From NCBI GenBank assembly GCA_947570615.1, contig CANOVJ010000006.1, positions 48,916 through 112,915 on the forward strand: DNA of 64,000 nt, written 5' to 3'. Numbering within the stretch: position 1 is the first letter of the stretch; the number at the start of each line of letters is the position of its first letter. Below the pieces are notes generated by a model, which worked only from the letters and a program-made list of their open reading frames with translations, was not told where the DNA came from and did not search any database. Origin of the DNA: an uncultured Lachnospiraceae bacterium. Lineage in GTDB: Bacteria; Bacillota; Clostridia; Lachnospirales; Lachnospiraceae. Of this stretch, positions 44,499 to 52,734 are shown one piece after another. Made by a program: the position numbers and the translations under genes.

Positions 44499-45599
44499 AT
44501 GGCGAACATCATCGATTATCTGAAGGAATGGGGAAAATACAGCTTTACCAGTCGTCCCTTTAATGAGGCGGACAATCTGGTACTGTGCCAGCTTGCGTAC
44601 CTGAATTATGAAGGGTTTGTGCCCGAGCTTCACAGAAGGAGCGTCCCGGTGGGCATCCGGAGCATTCAGGAGCATCCTGACAGAGACAGGATTTTTGAGG
44701 GGTACTGGTATCGGGAGAACAATAAGGAGCTCTTTGCGCTGGCGGCCGCATCCCGGCGGTTCGGTTCTCTGAAAATGGATTTTTATGTGAATATCATCAA
44801 CGAGGATCAGCAGACCCAGTTCAGCGCCATGACTTATATTCTGGGGGACAAAAGCGTTTATCTGGCCTACCGGGGGACGGACGCCACCATCGTTGGCTGG
44901 AAGGAGGATCTGAACATGGCCTTTTCAAAGCCCCTGCACAGCCAGAAAATCGCGGTGGAATATATGAATAAGGCGGCCTCTTATGTCTCCGGGGATTTTT
45001 ATGCGGGAGGGCACTCCAAGGGAGGAAATCTGGCGGTATATGCGGCCATGAACTGTTCGCCGGAGATCAGAGACAGGCTGATCCGGGTGTACAGCAACGA
45101 TGGCCCGGGCTTCCGGCCGGAGATCCGAAGGGAGGGGCATTTTGAGGAGATTGAGCAGAGGGTTTCCAAGTTTATTCCCCGCTCCTCTCTGGTCGGGATG
45201 ATCCTGGAGGATCACAGCGAATATGAGATCGTGGAGAGCAGGGCAATCGGTATGCTTCAGCACAATACTTACACCTGGAGGATCGAGGAGGGCTCCTTTG
45301 TCCGGGCAAAGAATATGGCCGGAGCCAAAATTGTGCGGGATACGGCCTTAAATGAGTGGATTCTCTCCCTGTCCGAGGAGGAGATCCACGCCTTTGTGGA
45401 CACGCTCTACGAGGTGGTCTGCGCCTCCCAGGCCTCCAATGTGTTTGAGTTCGGGGCGGACTGGAAGAGGTGCCTGCAGCACGTGCTTCGGGCGGCCAGA
45501 GGGGTGGACGATACGACCCGCAAAACCATACAGAAAATGCTGCGCTCGCTGTTTGAGATTCTGCTGGAGAACGTGAAGCAGGGAGGGGGACGGGGGTAA
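44499..45599 (+). CDS. DUF2974 (Mbeg1-like) alpha/beta hydrolase
   Basis: A 366-residue cytosolic lipase-like protein. The N-terminus MANIIDYLKEW and DNLVLCQLAYLNYEGFVP are typical of DUF2974, and the nucleophile elbow is GGHSKGGNLAVYAA near residue 172. VYSNDGPGFRPE and the later helical end also fit. The start at 44499 is chosen for family match; an ATG at 44487 is in frame. Function in the family is unknown beyond esterase-like fold. Confidence 0.85.
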   Translation: MANIIDYLKEWGKYSFTSRPFNEADNLVLCQLAYLNYEGFVPELHRRSVPVGIRSIQEHPDRDRIFEGYWYRENNKELFALAAASRRFGSLKMDFYVNIINEDQQTQFSAMTYILGDKSVYLAYRGTDATIVGWKEDLNMAFSKPLHSQKIAVEYMNKAASYVSGDFYAGGHSKGGNLAVYAAMNCSPEIRDRLIRVYSNDGPGFRPEIRREGHFEEIEQRVSKFIPRSSLVGMILEDHSEYEIVESRAIGMLQHNTYTWRIEEGSFVRAKNMAGAKIVRDTALNEWILSLSEEEIHAFVDTLYEVVCASQASNVFEFGADWKRCLQHVLRAARGVDDTTRKTIQKMLRSLFEILLENVKQGGGRG

Positions 45600-45611
45600 A
45601 TTGCAGTAATC

Positions 45612-45638
45612 GGGCAGGGGAGACTTTCTCCCATGCCC
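45612..45638. repeat. Hairpin repeat, family D copy 2 (inverted)
   Basis: GGGCAGGGGAGA (45612-45623) with TCTCCCATGCCC (45627-45638), one mismatch. The reverse complement aligns over about 45 bases with the element at 1170, including the CCGCGCG flank and the CTGCCCGATT end. Confidence 0.7.
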
Positions 45639-45707
45639 GCCGCGCGGCCCGCATGCTGCACCGGCAGCAGACTTCCATATGCGGGCCTGCAACACAAAAT
45701 GCAACAC

Positions 45708-45742
45708 AAAAAAAGAAGCCCTTACTTTCGGGGCTTCTTTCA
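45708..45742 (-). terminator. Terminator of tRNA-Leu
   Basis: Eleven-pair stem AAAGAAGCCCC / GGGGCTTCTTT; on the minus strand it runs into a T tract (A run at 45708-45714). Confidence 0.9.
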
Positions 45743-45744
45743 TG

Positions 45745-45826
45745 CAGGAAAAGAGACTTGAACTCTCATGGTATTGCTACCACACGGACCTGAACCGTGC
45801 GCGTCTGCCAATTCCGCCATTCCTGC
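45745..45826 (-). tRNA. tRNA-Leu (anticodon CAG)
   Basis: An 82-base class II tRNA on the minus strand: acceptor GCAGGAA / TTCCTGC, discriminator A, anticodon stem CACGG / CCGTG around loop TTCAGGT giving CAG, variable arm TGGTAGCAATACCA, and T arm GAGTTCAAGTCTC. CCA is not encoded. It reads CUG codons. It has its own consensus promoter and terminator. Confidence 0.96.
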
Positions 45827-45837
45827 GAACGATTGTT

Positions 45838-45866
45838 ATTATATCTTTCTTTTTTCCTTCTGTCAA
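45838..45866 (-). promoter_or_regulatory. Consensus sigma-70 promoter of tRNA-Leu
   Basis: On the minus strand TTGACA (45866-45861), 17-base spacer, TATAAT (45843-45838): both hexamers perfect. Confidence 0.9.
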
Positions 45867-46070
45867 CAGTTTTCGAAAATTTTCTTAAATTAAAATTTTA
45901 CCTGAAGTGAAAAGCTTTTTCCATTTTGAATAAGTGGAAATGACGGGGCGTAAACAGATAGATTTTGTATTCTGAATATGGTATACTGATCGCAGAAGGA
46001 AGCTCTCTCACTTTTAACCGTCTGAGGGACAGGCTCACAGATCCTGATAAGATAAAGGAAAGATTGGACA

Positions 46071-47363
46071 ATGGGAAACAGAAAAGCTGCTTATGATTCA
46101 CTGACCCGGCTGCGGGATCGGAAAACTTTTTTTGAGGATGTCAGAGAATACCAGGCCACGGGCGGACAGGCCCACATTATTATGGTTCAGCTCACGCGGC
46201 TGATCAATGTCAACCGCCAATACGGCGTCGGAGCCGGCGACGGGCTGCTGAAGGAGATCGCAGGCTATCTGGCGCAGGCCCACCCGGATTACAGGGCCTA
46301 CCGGATCGCCAACTCAAGGTTTATGCTGCTTGGGCCGCAGTGCCGCCAGCGTCAGGCGGAAGGGATGGCCGCCCTTTTACATAAAAGGTTCGAACAGGAC
46401 TGGCGGGTTGTCCACGACGAGGGAAGCTGCGAGGCGAAGGCAAAGGCGCATCTGGTACATTTTTTTGCGCAGCCCGGGGATTCGGCGAACGACCTGCTCG
46501 ATAAAATGAATTATGCGATGACGGTTTTCCCCGTCAGGGGAAGAAGCGGCGTGCTCTTTTTTGACGGGGAGATGTGCGATGCCCTGACGCATAAGCAGTA
46601 CGTGATGGGAGAGGTCCGTTTTGCGGTGGAGCAGAAAACCTTTCAGATGTACTACCAGCCGATTATCGACTGCAGGGAAAATGGGTTTGTGTCCGCGGAG
46701 TCGCTGATCCGCCTGGTGGGTCGGGACGGCACTTTTATCAGTCCGAATGAGTTTATCCCGATGGCCGAGGAAAGCGGGCTCATCGACGACATAAGCTGGA
46801 TCGTTCTGGAAAAGGTGTGCGAATTTCTGGGAGAGCATCCGGCGCTTCCCATTAAAACCATTTCCGTGAACATGACCGGGCAGCAGGTTCTCAACCCCGT
46901 GTTCGAGGAGCGGATCAGCGAGAATCTGGCGCGGTATCACGTGGCGGGGGAGCGGCTTCGCATCGAGATCACCGAGCGCACGGTCACGGAGAATTTCGAT
47001 AAGGTGAAGCAGGTGATGGAGCGTCTTGGGGAAAAGGGGATCCGCTTCTATCTGGACGATTTCGGCACGGGCTATTCCAATCTTTCCAGCATGCTCTCCC
47101 TTCCCTTCGAGGTGATCAAGTTTGACCAGTCCCTGATGCGGATTATGATGGAGTCGGAAAAGGGGCTGCTGACCATCGATCTTCTGGCGCAGATCATGCA
47201 TGTAAACGATTATATTATTGTGGCAGAGGGGATCGAGACCAGGCAGCAGGACATGGCGGCCAGAGAGCGGAAGCTGGATCGGATTCAGGGATACTACTAT
47301 TCCAGACCGCTTCCGGGCGGGGAGCTGATCCGGTTTCTTGAGCAGGAAGCCCGCAGGGAATAA
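46071..47363 (+). CDS. EAL-domain cyclic-di-GMP phosphodiesterase with degenerate GGDEF
   Basis: A 430-residue cytoplasmic protein. Residues about 1-160 are a GGDEF-like domain lacking the GGDEF site (GVGAGDGLLKEI; RIANSRFMLL). Residues about 180-425 are an EAL domain in which catalytic residues look kept: ESLIRL for EAL near 210, SVNMTGQQ, EITERT, LDDFGTGYSNLS, EVIKFDQS and VAEGIET. It should hydrolyse c-di-GMP to pGpG. There are no membrane segments or sensor domains. AAGGAAAG precedes the ATG. A TGG-TATACT extended -10 lies at 45979-45987. Confidence 0.9.
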   Translation: MGNRKAAYDSLTRLRDRKTFFEDVREYQATGGQAHIIMVQLTRLINVNRQYGVGAGDGLLKEIAGYLAQAHPDYRAYRIANSRFMLLGPQCRQRQAEGMAALLHKRFEQDWRVVHDEGSCEAKAKAHLVHFFAQPGDSANDLLDKMNYAMTVFPVRGRSGVLFFDGEMCDALTHKQYVMGEVRFAVEQKTFQMYYQPIIDCRENGFVSAESLIRLVGRDGTFISPNEFIPMAEESGLIDDISWIVLEKVCEFLGEHPALPIKTISVNMTGQQVLNPVFEERISENLARYHVAGERLRIEITERTVTENFDKVKQVMERLGEKGIRFYLDDFGTGYSNLSSMLSLPFEVIKFDQSLMRIMMESEKGLLTIDLLAQIMHVNDYIIVAEGIETRQQDMAARERKLDRIQGYYYSRPLPGGELIRFLEQEARRE

Positions 47364-47392
47364 CAGGGGGCGGACAGAGATAAGGAAAGGAC

Positions 47393-47416
47393 GGGCAGGG
47401 GCAGAAGTCCCTGCCC
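47393..47416. repeat. Hairpin repeat, family D copy 3
   Basis: GGGCAGGG (47393-47400) pairs with CCCTGCCC (47409-47416) and is followed by GATT, as in the copy at 1170. It ends just before the -35 of the next promoter and after the EAL gene. Confidence 0.65.
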
Positions 47417-47419
47417 GAT

Positions 47420-47468
47420 TTGACAGATGCAGACTATTGTGATAGTATTATATAACTACTGAAATAGT
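47420..47468 (+). promoter_or_regulatory. Promoter and double operator of the BlaI-type operon
   Basis: TTGACA (47420-47425) with TAGTAT (47443-47448) at 17 bases. Dyad 1, ACTATTGTGATAGT (47433-47446), covers spacer and -10; dyad 2, ACTACTGAAATAGT (47455-47468), follows 22 bases centre to centre. The sites match the half-site style (ACTA/TAGT) of BlaI/MecI operators, so self-repression is expected. A sister arrangement lies at 50102-50154. Confidence 0.8.
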
Positions 47469-47520
47469 CTGAGAGACGGCATTCCGGGACGGTATTGCGT
47501 CGGAAAGGGGTTGATACCAT

Positions 47521-47877
47521 ATGATAAAGCTGTTTGATTCGGAGCGGAAGGTTATGGAGGTGCTCTGGCGGGAGGGGGATCTTCCGGCGGGGCAGATCGT
47601 GAAGATATTAAAGGAGGAAACCGGATGGAACCGGAACACCACCTACACCGTGATCAAAAAGTGCGTGGATAAGGGCGCGGTGCGACGGACGGAGCCGGGC
47701 TTTGTGTGCAGCGCGCTGATCTCCAGGCAGGAGGTGCAGGACTATGAGACGGAGGAGCTGATCGACAGGATGTTTGACGGCTCCAGGGAAAAGTTTTTTG
47801 CCGCTTTCCTGGATGGAGGCAAGCTCTCCCGGCAGGAGGTGGAGCAGCTCAAAAAGATGATCGACAGGCTGGAATGA
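47521..47877 (+). CDS. BlaI/MecI/CopY-family repressor
   Basis: A 118-residue dimeric winged-helix repressor. The N-terminal DNA-binding part (FDSERKVMEVLWREGDLPAG, then TGWNRNTTYTVIKKCVDKGA) and the C-terminal dimer helix (DYETEELIDRMFDG..KKMIDRLE) fit the family. It should bind the dyads at 47433 and 47455 and those at 50115 and 50141. It is followed 46 bases later by an M56 membrane protease, the usual partner that inactivates BlaI after sensing a ligand. The start ATG at 47521 follows AAAGGGG. Confidence 0.92.
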   Translation: MIKLFDSERKVMEVLWREGDLPAGQIVKILKEETGWNRNTTYTVIKKCVDKGAVRRTEPGFVCSALISRQEVQDYETEELIDRMFDGSREKFFAAFLDGGKLSRQEVEQLKKMIDRLE

Positions 47878-47923
47878 GAAGCGAGGGGTTCGGGCGCAGG
47901 CTCCGGCCCATGGGAGAGAAGAA

Positions 47924-49459
47924 ATGAATCTGATTCAGATGAGTGTGACAGCGGGAATTCTGATCGCCGGGATCACGGCTTTCCGCTTCCTGTTTAATAA
48001 CAGGGTTTCGAGAAGGGTTATGGTGCTTCTCTGGGAGATTGCGATTGTGCGGCTGATTTTCCCTTTCTGGCTGCCGCTTCCCTTTCGGGGGATCGGTGAT
48101 CTGGCCACCGCCACGGTGTCAGAGGAGAAGGTGGAGATCATGCAGGTCACGGTATCGGATGTCGGACCGGAGCTGATGGGCTGGCAGATTACGCTGGGAG
48201 CCGGGGGGAAAGGCCTGGACAGAGAGGAGAGCTTTTGTGTGACGGAGGATACGGCCGTCGCGGAAGAGGCGGGCACAGGCAGAATCCTGTGGGCGGTGTA
48301 CGCTCTGGCGACGTCGGCCATGACGGCGGGCTCTTTGTATCGTTACATGCGTGACCGGCAGCAGTTCCGGGAGGGACTGCCCATGCCGGAGCGGGAGAAA
48401 GCGCTTCTTCTCGGGATGCTGGAGGAGAAGGAAGCAGAGAGGCTGGGACGGGTGAGGTTTTGTATTTCAGACCGCACCGCATCCCCTGTGACCTGCGGAA
48501 TCTTCCGGCCTGCCATTGTATTTCCAAAGGGGATTTCTCACAGTACGCAGCAGGAGGTCGTCTTCTGGCTGCGGCATGAGCTGGTGCATATCCGGCATCA
48601 CGACAATCTGAAAAAAATTATCGCCCGCGGCGTTTTGTGTCTGCACTGGTTCAATCCGCCTGTGTGGGCGATGTATGTGTTTTTTAACCGGGACATGGAG
48701 ATTCTCTGCGACGAGACCGTGGTGCGAAGCAGAAGGGAGAGCCGTAAAGACTATGCCCTGGCGCTGCTTTCCATGGCGGAGAAAAGGAGTCTGGGCTTTC
48801 AGACCGGAATGGGCTTTGGAAAAAATGCGGTGACTGAGAGGATCACCGCCGTTATGAAGCTGAAAAGGATGAATGCCCTCACGACTCTGGCGGCGGTGGC
48901 AGCGGTGACGGCGGCGCTCACGGCCCTGGGCTCTCATTCCGTATCCTTTGCCGCAGGCGTGTCCGGGGCGACAGAGTGGGCCCAGGTCCCGGGAGGCGAG
49001 GAGACGCAGGATTACCAGATCACAGTGACGGCAGATTTCCAGGAGGCGACCACCGCGGAGGCGGTCGTTGACAGCGCATATGTGGTGGAGAGCGATACGT
49101 CGTCCACCGCGGCGGAAACCTCCGTCGCGGAAGAGTCCTCCGCCATGGCGCAGGGCGGAGGGCAGACCCAGGAGACCGGTATTGCACAGATTATGGAGGA
49201 GTACCGGGAGCTGGGGATCAGCGTCACCGTTTCCGGAGACGATTATCAGCTTTACTATGAGGGCGAGCCAGTCTTCTTTTTTGCGGACAACAGGATACCG
49301 GAGGAGGAGGGATTTTCGGGCAGACTGTTTTTGCGCCCTGCCAGCCGGAGGAACGGCATGACAGGCGTTGTCACCGTTTGTGGAAGCGACGGGAAAATAA
49401 GCGGGGTAAGACACCTTTCCCGGGAGGAGTCGGAGGCTTATGCCGACAGATGGAGATAA
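47924..49459 (+). CDS. BlaR1/MecR1-like M56 membrane metallopeptidase with atypical sensor
   Basis: A 511-residue membrane protein. The N-terminal half has about four membrane segments (residues 6-20, 31-48, 122-140, 328-348) around the zinc site RHELVHIRHHDN near residue 218, with FNPPVWAMYVFFNRDMEILCDE downstream shown here by its core CDETVV. BlaR1 has a penicillin-binding sensor at the C-terminus; this protein instead has about 160 extracytoplasmic residues: a serine/threonine/alanine-rich linker and a small beta domain (ISVTVSGDDYQLYYEG). So its signal is probably not a beta-lactam acylating a serine. GAGAGAAG precedes the ATG. Confidence 0.88.
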   Translation: MNLIQMSVTAGILIAGITAFRFLFNNRVSRRVMVLLWEIAIVRLIFPFWLPLPFRGIGDLATATVSEEKVEIMQVTVSDVGPELMGWQITLGAGGKGLDREESFCVTEDTAVAEEAGTGRILWAVYALATSAMTAGSLYRYMRDRQQFREGLPMPEREKALLLGMLEEKEAERLGRVRFCISDRTASPVTCGIFRPAIVFPKGISHSTQQEVVFWLRHELVHIRHHDNLKKIIARGVLCLHWFNPPVWAMYVFFNRDMEILCDETVVRSRRESRKDYALALLSMAEKRSLGFQTGMGFGKNAVTERITAVMKLKRMNALTTLAAVAAVTAALTALGSHSVSFAAGVSGATEWAQVPGGEETQDYQITVTADFQEATTAEAVVDSAYVVESDTSSTAAETSVAEESSAMAQGGGQTQETGIAQIMEEYRELGISVTVSGDDYQLYYEGEPVFFFADNRIPEEEGFSGRLFLRPASRRNGMTGVVTVCGSDGKISGVRHLSREESEAYADRWR

Positions 49460-49496
49460 GACTGGAAGCTTCAGATGATGGAAATATTTTCGATCC

Positions 49497-49524
49497 GGAG
49501 ATTTGCGCCGGGCACAAAATCTCC
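49497..49524. repeat. Hairpin repeat, family E copy 1
   Basis: GGAGATTTGCGCC / GGCACAAAATCTCC inverted repeat between the M56 gene and the GNAT gene. The copy at 56065-56092 shares the ends and the preceding TTTTC-ATC. Confidence 0.6.
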
Positions 49525-49562
49525 TGGACAAAAAGTCGCTGGCTTTGGGATGGAGCATGAAA

Positions 49563-50069
49563 ATGAATTTCAGAATTGCCTCCATGGGGGATCTGCCGGA
49601 GATAAAGGCTGTGTACCGGCAGATTGTCAGAAGGATGGAGGAGGATCAGATACAGATATGGGATGATATCTATCCCTGCGAATTTTTTGAGGAGGACATC
49701 AGAAGGGAGCGCCTTTACCTTATGAGGGAGGGGACGGAGATTGTCTCCGCCTTTGCGCTGTGCGAATCCGGTCCGGGTGATGAAGGCGTGGAATGGGAGA
49801 GCCCCTGTGCCAGGGCGTTGTATCTGGATCGTCTTGGGGTGAATGTGGATTTCAGGGGAAGAGGCGCGGGCGCTCTGGCGCTGGCCGCAGCCATGGAGCG
49901 GGCCGGCGCTCTGGGAGCGGATTATCTGCGTCTGTTCGTGGTGGATCAGAACACCCCCGCCATTCATCTTTATGAAAAGAACGGTTTCGTTCGGGCCAGG
50001 GGCGTTTATGATGAGGTGATCGACAAGGAGCTTGTGCTTCACGAATACGGGTACGAAAAAAGGCTCTGA
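49563..50069 (+). CDS. GNAT-family N-acetyltransferase
   Basis: A 168-residue acetyl-CoA-dependent transferase. The acetyl-CoA pyrophosphate loop is VDFRGRGAGALALAAAM near residues 97-113, and NTPAIHLYEKNGFVRARG is the usual C-terminal signature. ATG 49563 is chosen because GGAG lies seven bases upstream; the ATG at 49557 is too close to it. The gene lies between the M56 gene and the operator-controlled ABC operon. Its substrate is unknown; a resistance role would suit the context but is not shown. Confidence 0.82.
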   Translation: MNFRIASMGDLPEIKAVYRQIVRRMEEDQIQIWDDIYPCEFFEEDIRRERLYLMREGTEIVSAFALCESGPGDEGVEWESPCARALYLDRLGVNVDFRGRGAGALALAAAMERAGALGADYLRLFVVDQNTPAIHLYEKNGFVRARGVYDEVIDKELVLHEYGYEKRL

Positions 50070-50101
50070 CAGATAAGGCAGCAGTGAGGATAAAAAACTG
50101 T

Positions 50102-50154
50102 TTGACACAGAATGACTATTGTGATAGTCTTTATTTACAGACTATTGCAATAGT
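50102..50154 (+). promoter_or_regulatory. Promoter and double operator of the ABC operon (BlaI-type sites)
   Basis: TTGACA (50102-50107), 17 bases, TAGTCT (50125-50130). Dyad 1, ACTATTGTGATAGT (50115-50128), is identical to the one at 47433-47446; dyad 2, ACTATTGCAATAGT (50141-50154), is a perfect palindrome. Centres are 26 bases apart. This strongly suggests control by the repressor encoded at 47521. Confidence 0.82.
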
Positions 50155-50252
50155 CATTTTGCGTGGAAGAAACCGCAGGGGGAGTCATTCCCTGCAGGAA
50201 ACCAACGGCTCTCCGGGCGGGATATCCATAATCAGGGAAAGGAGTCTTGAGG

Positions 50253-52727
50253 ATGAAAAAAAGATCTGTCAGAAAAATACTGTGTCTGCTCACCGCCACA
50301 GCGCTGATGCTGGCGTCGGGCTGCGGCGGGCAGGACGTTCCGGGGGAGGGGACAAAGGGAGCCCAAAAGAGCCCTGCGGGGGAGGACAGCGCCCGGGGAG
50401 AGGAGGACGCCCAGGGGCAGGAGGGCTCCATGGGGCGCTATATGGAGGAGGAAATCGACCTGACCGATGTCCTGGAGCAGCCCGGCGGCCTGTGCATGCG
50501 CCCGGACAAAAGTCTGACGATCACGGACCGCTATCGGAATCTGCAAAGCTCGCAGGATCAGGGCGTTTCCTGGGCGGAGGAGAAAAATGCGTGGCTGGAG
50601 AATAAAATGGAATCCGCCTTTTTCCTGGACGTTCAGATGGCGCCGGACGGCACGCTGGCCGTGATTTACGAGGATTATGAGGAGGATAATCCGGGGATTG
50701 AGGCAGAAACCGCAGGACAGAGTGAGGAGGAAACCGGCGGGCAGGAAGGGGAAACCGGCGGGGCAGAGCCCGCGGAGGACGATATGGAGGATGCGGGGGA
50801 TTCGGAGGAAAACGAATCCGCCTTTTCCCTGGATCCGGACTGCGCCCTCATCCGGCCGGACGGAACGGTGATTCCCGTGGCCTTTTCCGTCCCTGAGGAG
50901 GAAATGTATCCGAACCGCTTCTGGATCTCGGATTCCGGCAGAATCTTCTTTACCGCCCTTGGGGAGAGTGTCTATGAGGTGTCTGAGGACGGCAGCAGCG
51001 AGCTGTTTCTGGAGGCCGGGGGGAGTGTGCAGCTTGTCCGGTTCGCGGGGGAGCTGATGATCCTGGACGGCTATGATTTCGCAGCTCCCCTCCTGTATGA
51101 CATGGAAAAAAAGGAGTATGTGGAGGATCAGGCTCTTGCGGATTTTGTGCAGGAGAACTACGCCGACAGGCAGTTCAACGGAGGAAGCTGGTATGATCTG
51201 TATCTTTTCCCCGGAGAGGAGGGGGAGATTTATCTGGCGGGAAGTAAGGGGCTGCACCGTCATGTGATCGGCGGGCAGGATGTGGAGCGGCTCATAGACG
51301 GGGAGCTGTCCAGGCTTGGCAGTCCCAGATACGGCATAAAGGACATGGCGCTGCTGGAGACTGGGGAGTTTCTCGCCCTCTTTGCCAGCGGGAAGGTGGT
51401 GCGGTTTACCTGGGACCCTGACGTGGCGTCCGTTCCTGACAGAAGGCTTAAGGTTTACAGCCTTCAGGAGAGCTATGATCTGCGGGTGGCGGCCAGCGCC
51501 TATCAGGTGGAAAATCCGGAGGTCTTCGTGGAATATGAGGTGGGAATGGAGCAGGGCGGCGTATCCGGCCGGGACGATGCGCTGAAAAAGCTCAATACAC
51601 AGATCCTTGCGGGGCAGGGGCCCGATGTGCTGATGCTGGACGGACTTCCCGGGGATTCCTACATTGAAAAAGGCCTTCTTCTGGAGCTGAGTGATTTTCT
51701 GGAGGAGTTCGGGGAGCAGGAGCTGTTCATGAATCTGATTAAGGCCGCCGGGAAGGACGGCGCTGTCTACGGGATTCCCACCCAGATCGCATTTCCTGTG
51801 CTTCTGGGAAAGGAGGAGTACGTCTCCGGTATGCGGGGACTTGACGCGATAGCGGAGGGCGTGGAGCGGCTGCGGGCGGACAATCCGGGGAAGAACCTGC
51901 TGGGAGTCTGCTCTGAAAAAGGGATCATGAAGGTCTTTTCGGTTGTCAGCGAGAGCGCATGGCTGAAGGAGGACGGCGGGATGGACCGGGAGGCGATCTC
52001 TGAATTCCTGACACAGACCAGGCGGATCTATGAGGCGCAGATGGACGGGATCGATCAGAAAAGCCTGGACTACTGGTATTCCTCCGCCGAGATCGCCGCA
52101 CGGGATTACGGGGAGGACTGGGAGTACGATATCTCCTTTTACGGAGGGATGTCCCTGGAATATGTGGGAGGGCGGCTGCAGCTCCTGGCAGGACTGACCA
52201 CCTACCCTTACGGCTATTATGATATAACCTCGATTCACAAGGCGAAGGGCTTTGAGGACGCCAGGCTGATTCCTCTGGAGGGGCAGTGCAGTAAGGTGTT
52301 TCTCCCCGGAACCGTGCTGGGGATCAGTCAGGCCTCCTCTCAGAAGGAGCTGGCCATGGATTTCCTTGAGCTGTTTCTGGGAAAGGAAAATCAGGAGGCG
52401 CTGGGCGGCTTTTCCGTCAACCGTCAGGCGATGGAAGCGCTTTTTACGCCGGAGGACGGATATGTGGGCGAGGACGGGGAGTACGGCGCCATCGCCATGG
52501 TGGATGAGGACGGTGTGGAGACAATGCTCAACATTTATCTCCCGGATCAGGAGGAGATGGATACCTTTTACGGCTGGATGGAGAACTCGGATACGCCCTG
52601 TATCGAGGACAGGGTTCTGGAGGAGGCGGTGTTCGAGGAGGGGGAGAAGTATTTCCGGGGAGAGGCTGACCTGGAGCAGACCCTGGACGCGGTGGAGCAG
52701 AGACTTGAGATTTATATGGCGGAGTAA
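50253..52727 (+). CDS. Extracellular solute-binding lipoprotein with N-terminal propeller-like region
   Basis: An 824-residue lipoprotein: signal peptide with lipobox ASGC (Cys about residue 25), a low-complexity acidic linker (residues 130-180, rich in E, G, T), a beta-rich region of about 350 residues with repeated short blade-like units (ISDSGRIFFTALGESVYEVS; APLLYDMEKKEY; GEIYLAGSKGLHRHVIGG), and a C-terminal family 1 solute-binding domain (about 395-800; LNTQILAGQGPDVLMLDGLP, then YGIPTQIAFPVLLGK). Ordinary sugar-binding proteins are about 400-450 residues, so the N-terminal half is extra. The ATG at 50253 follows AAAGGAG. First gene of the ABC set. Confidence 0.88.
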   Translation: MKKRSVRKILCLLTATALMLASGCGGQDVPGEGTKGAQKSPAGEDSARGEEDAQGQEGSMGRYMEEEIDLTDVLEQPGGLCMRPDKSLTITDRYRNLQSSQDQGVSWAEEKNAWLENKMESAFFLDVQMAPDGTLAVIYEDYEEDNPGIEAETAGQSEEETGGQEGETGGAEPAEDDMEDAGDSEENESAFSLDPDCALIRPDGTVIPVAFSVPEEEMYPNRFWISDSGRIFFTALGESVYEVSEDGSSELFLEAGGSVQLVRFAGELMILDGYDFAAPLLYDMEKKEYVEDQALADFVQENYADRQFNGGSWYDLYLFPGEEGEIYLAGSKGLHRHVIGGQDVERLIDGELSRLGSPRYGIKDMALLETGEFLALFASGKVVRFTWDPDVASVPDRRLKVYSLQESYDLRVAASAYQVENPEVFVEYEVGMEQGGVSGRDDALKKLNTQILAGQGPDVLMLDGLPGDSYIEKGLLLELSDFLEEFGEQELFMNLIKAAGKDGAVYGIPTQIAFPVLLGKEEYVSGMRGLDAIAEGVERLRADNPGKNLLGVCSEKGIMKVFSVVSESAWLKEDGGMDREAISEFLTQTRRIYEAQMDGIDQKSLDYWYSSAEIAARDYGEDWEYDISFYGGMSLEYVGGRLQLLAGLTTYPYGYYDITSIHKAKGFEDARLIPLEGQCSKVFLPGTVLGISQASSQKELAMDFLELFLGKENQEALGGFSVNRQAMEALFTPEDGYVGEDGEYGAIAMVDEDGVETMLNIYLPDQEEMDTFYGWMENSDTPCIEDRVLEEAVFEEGEKYFRGEADLEQTLDAVEQRLEIYMAE

Positions 52728-52734
52728 GGTCCGG

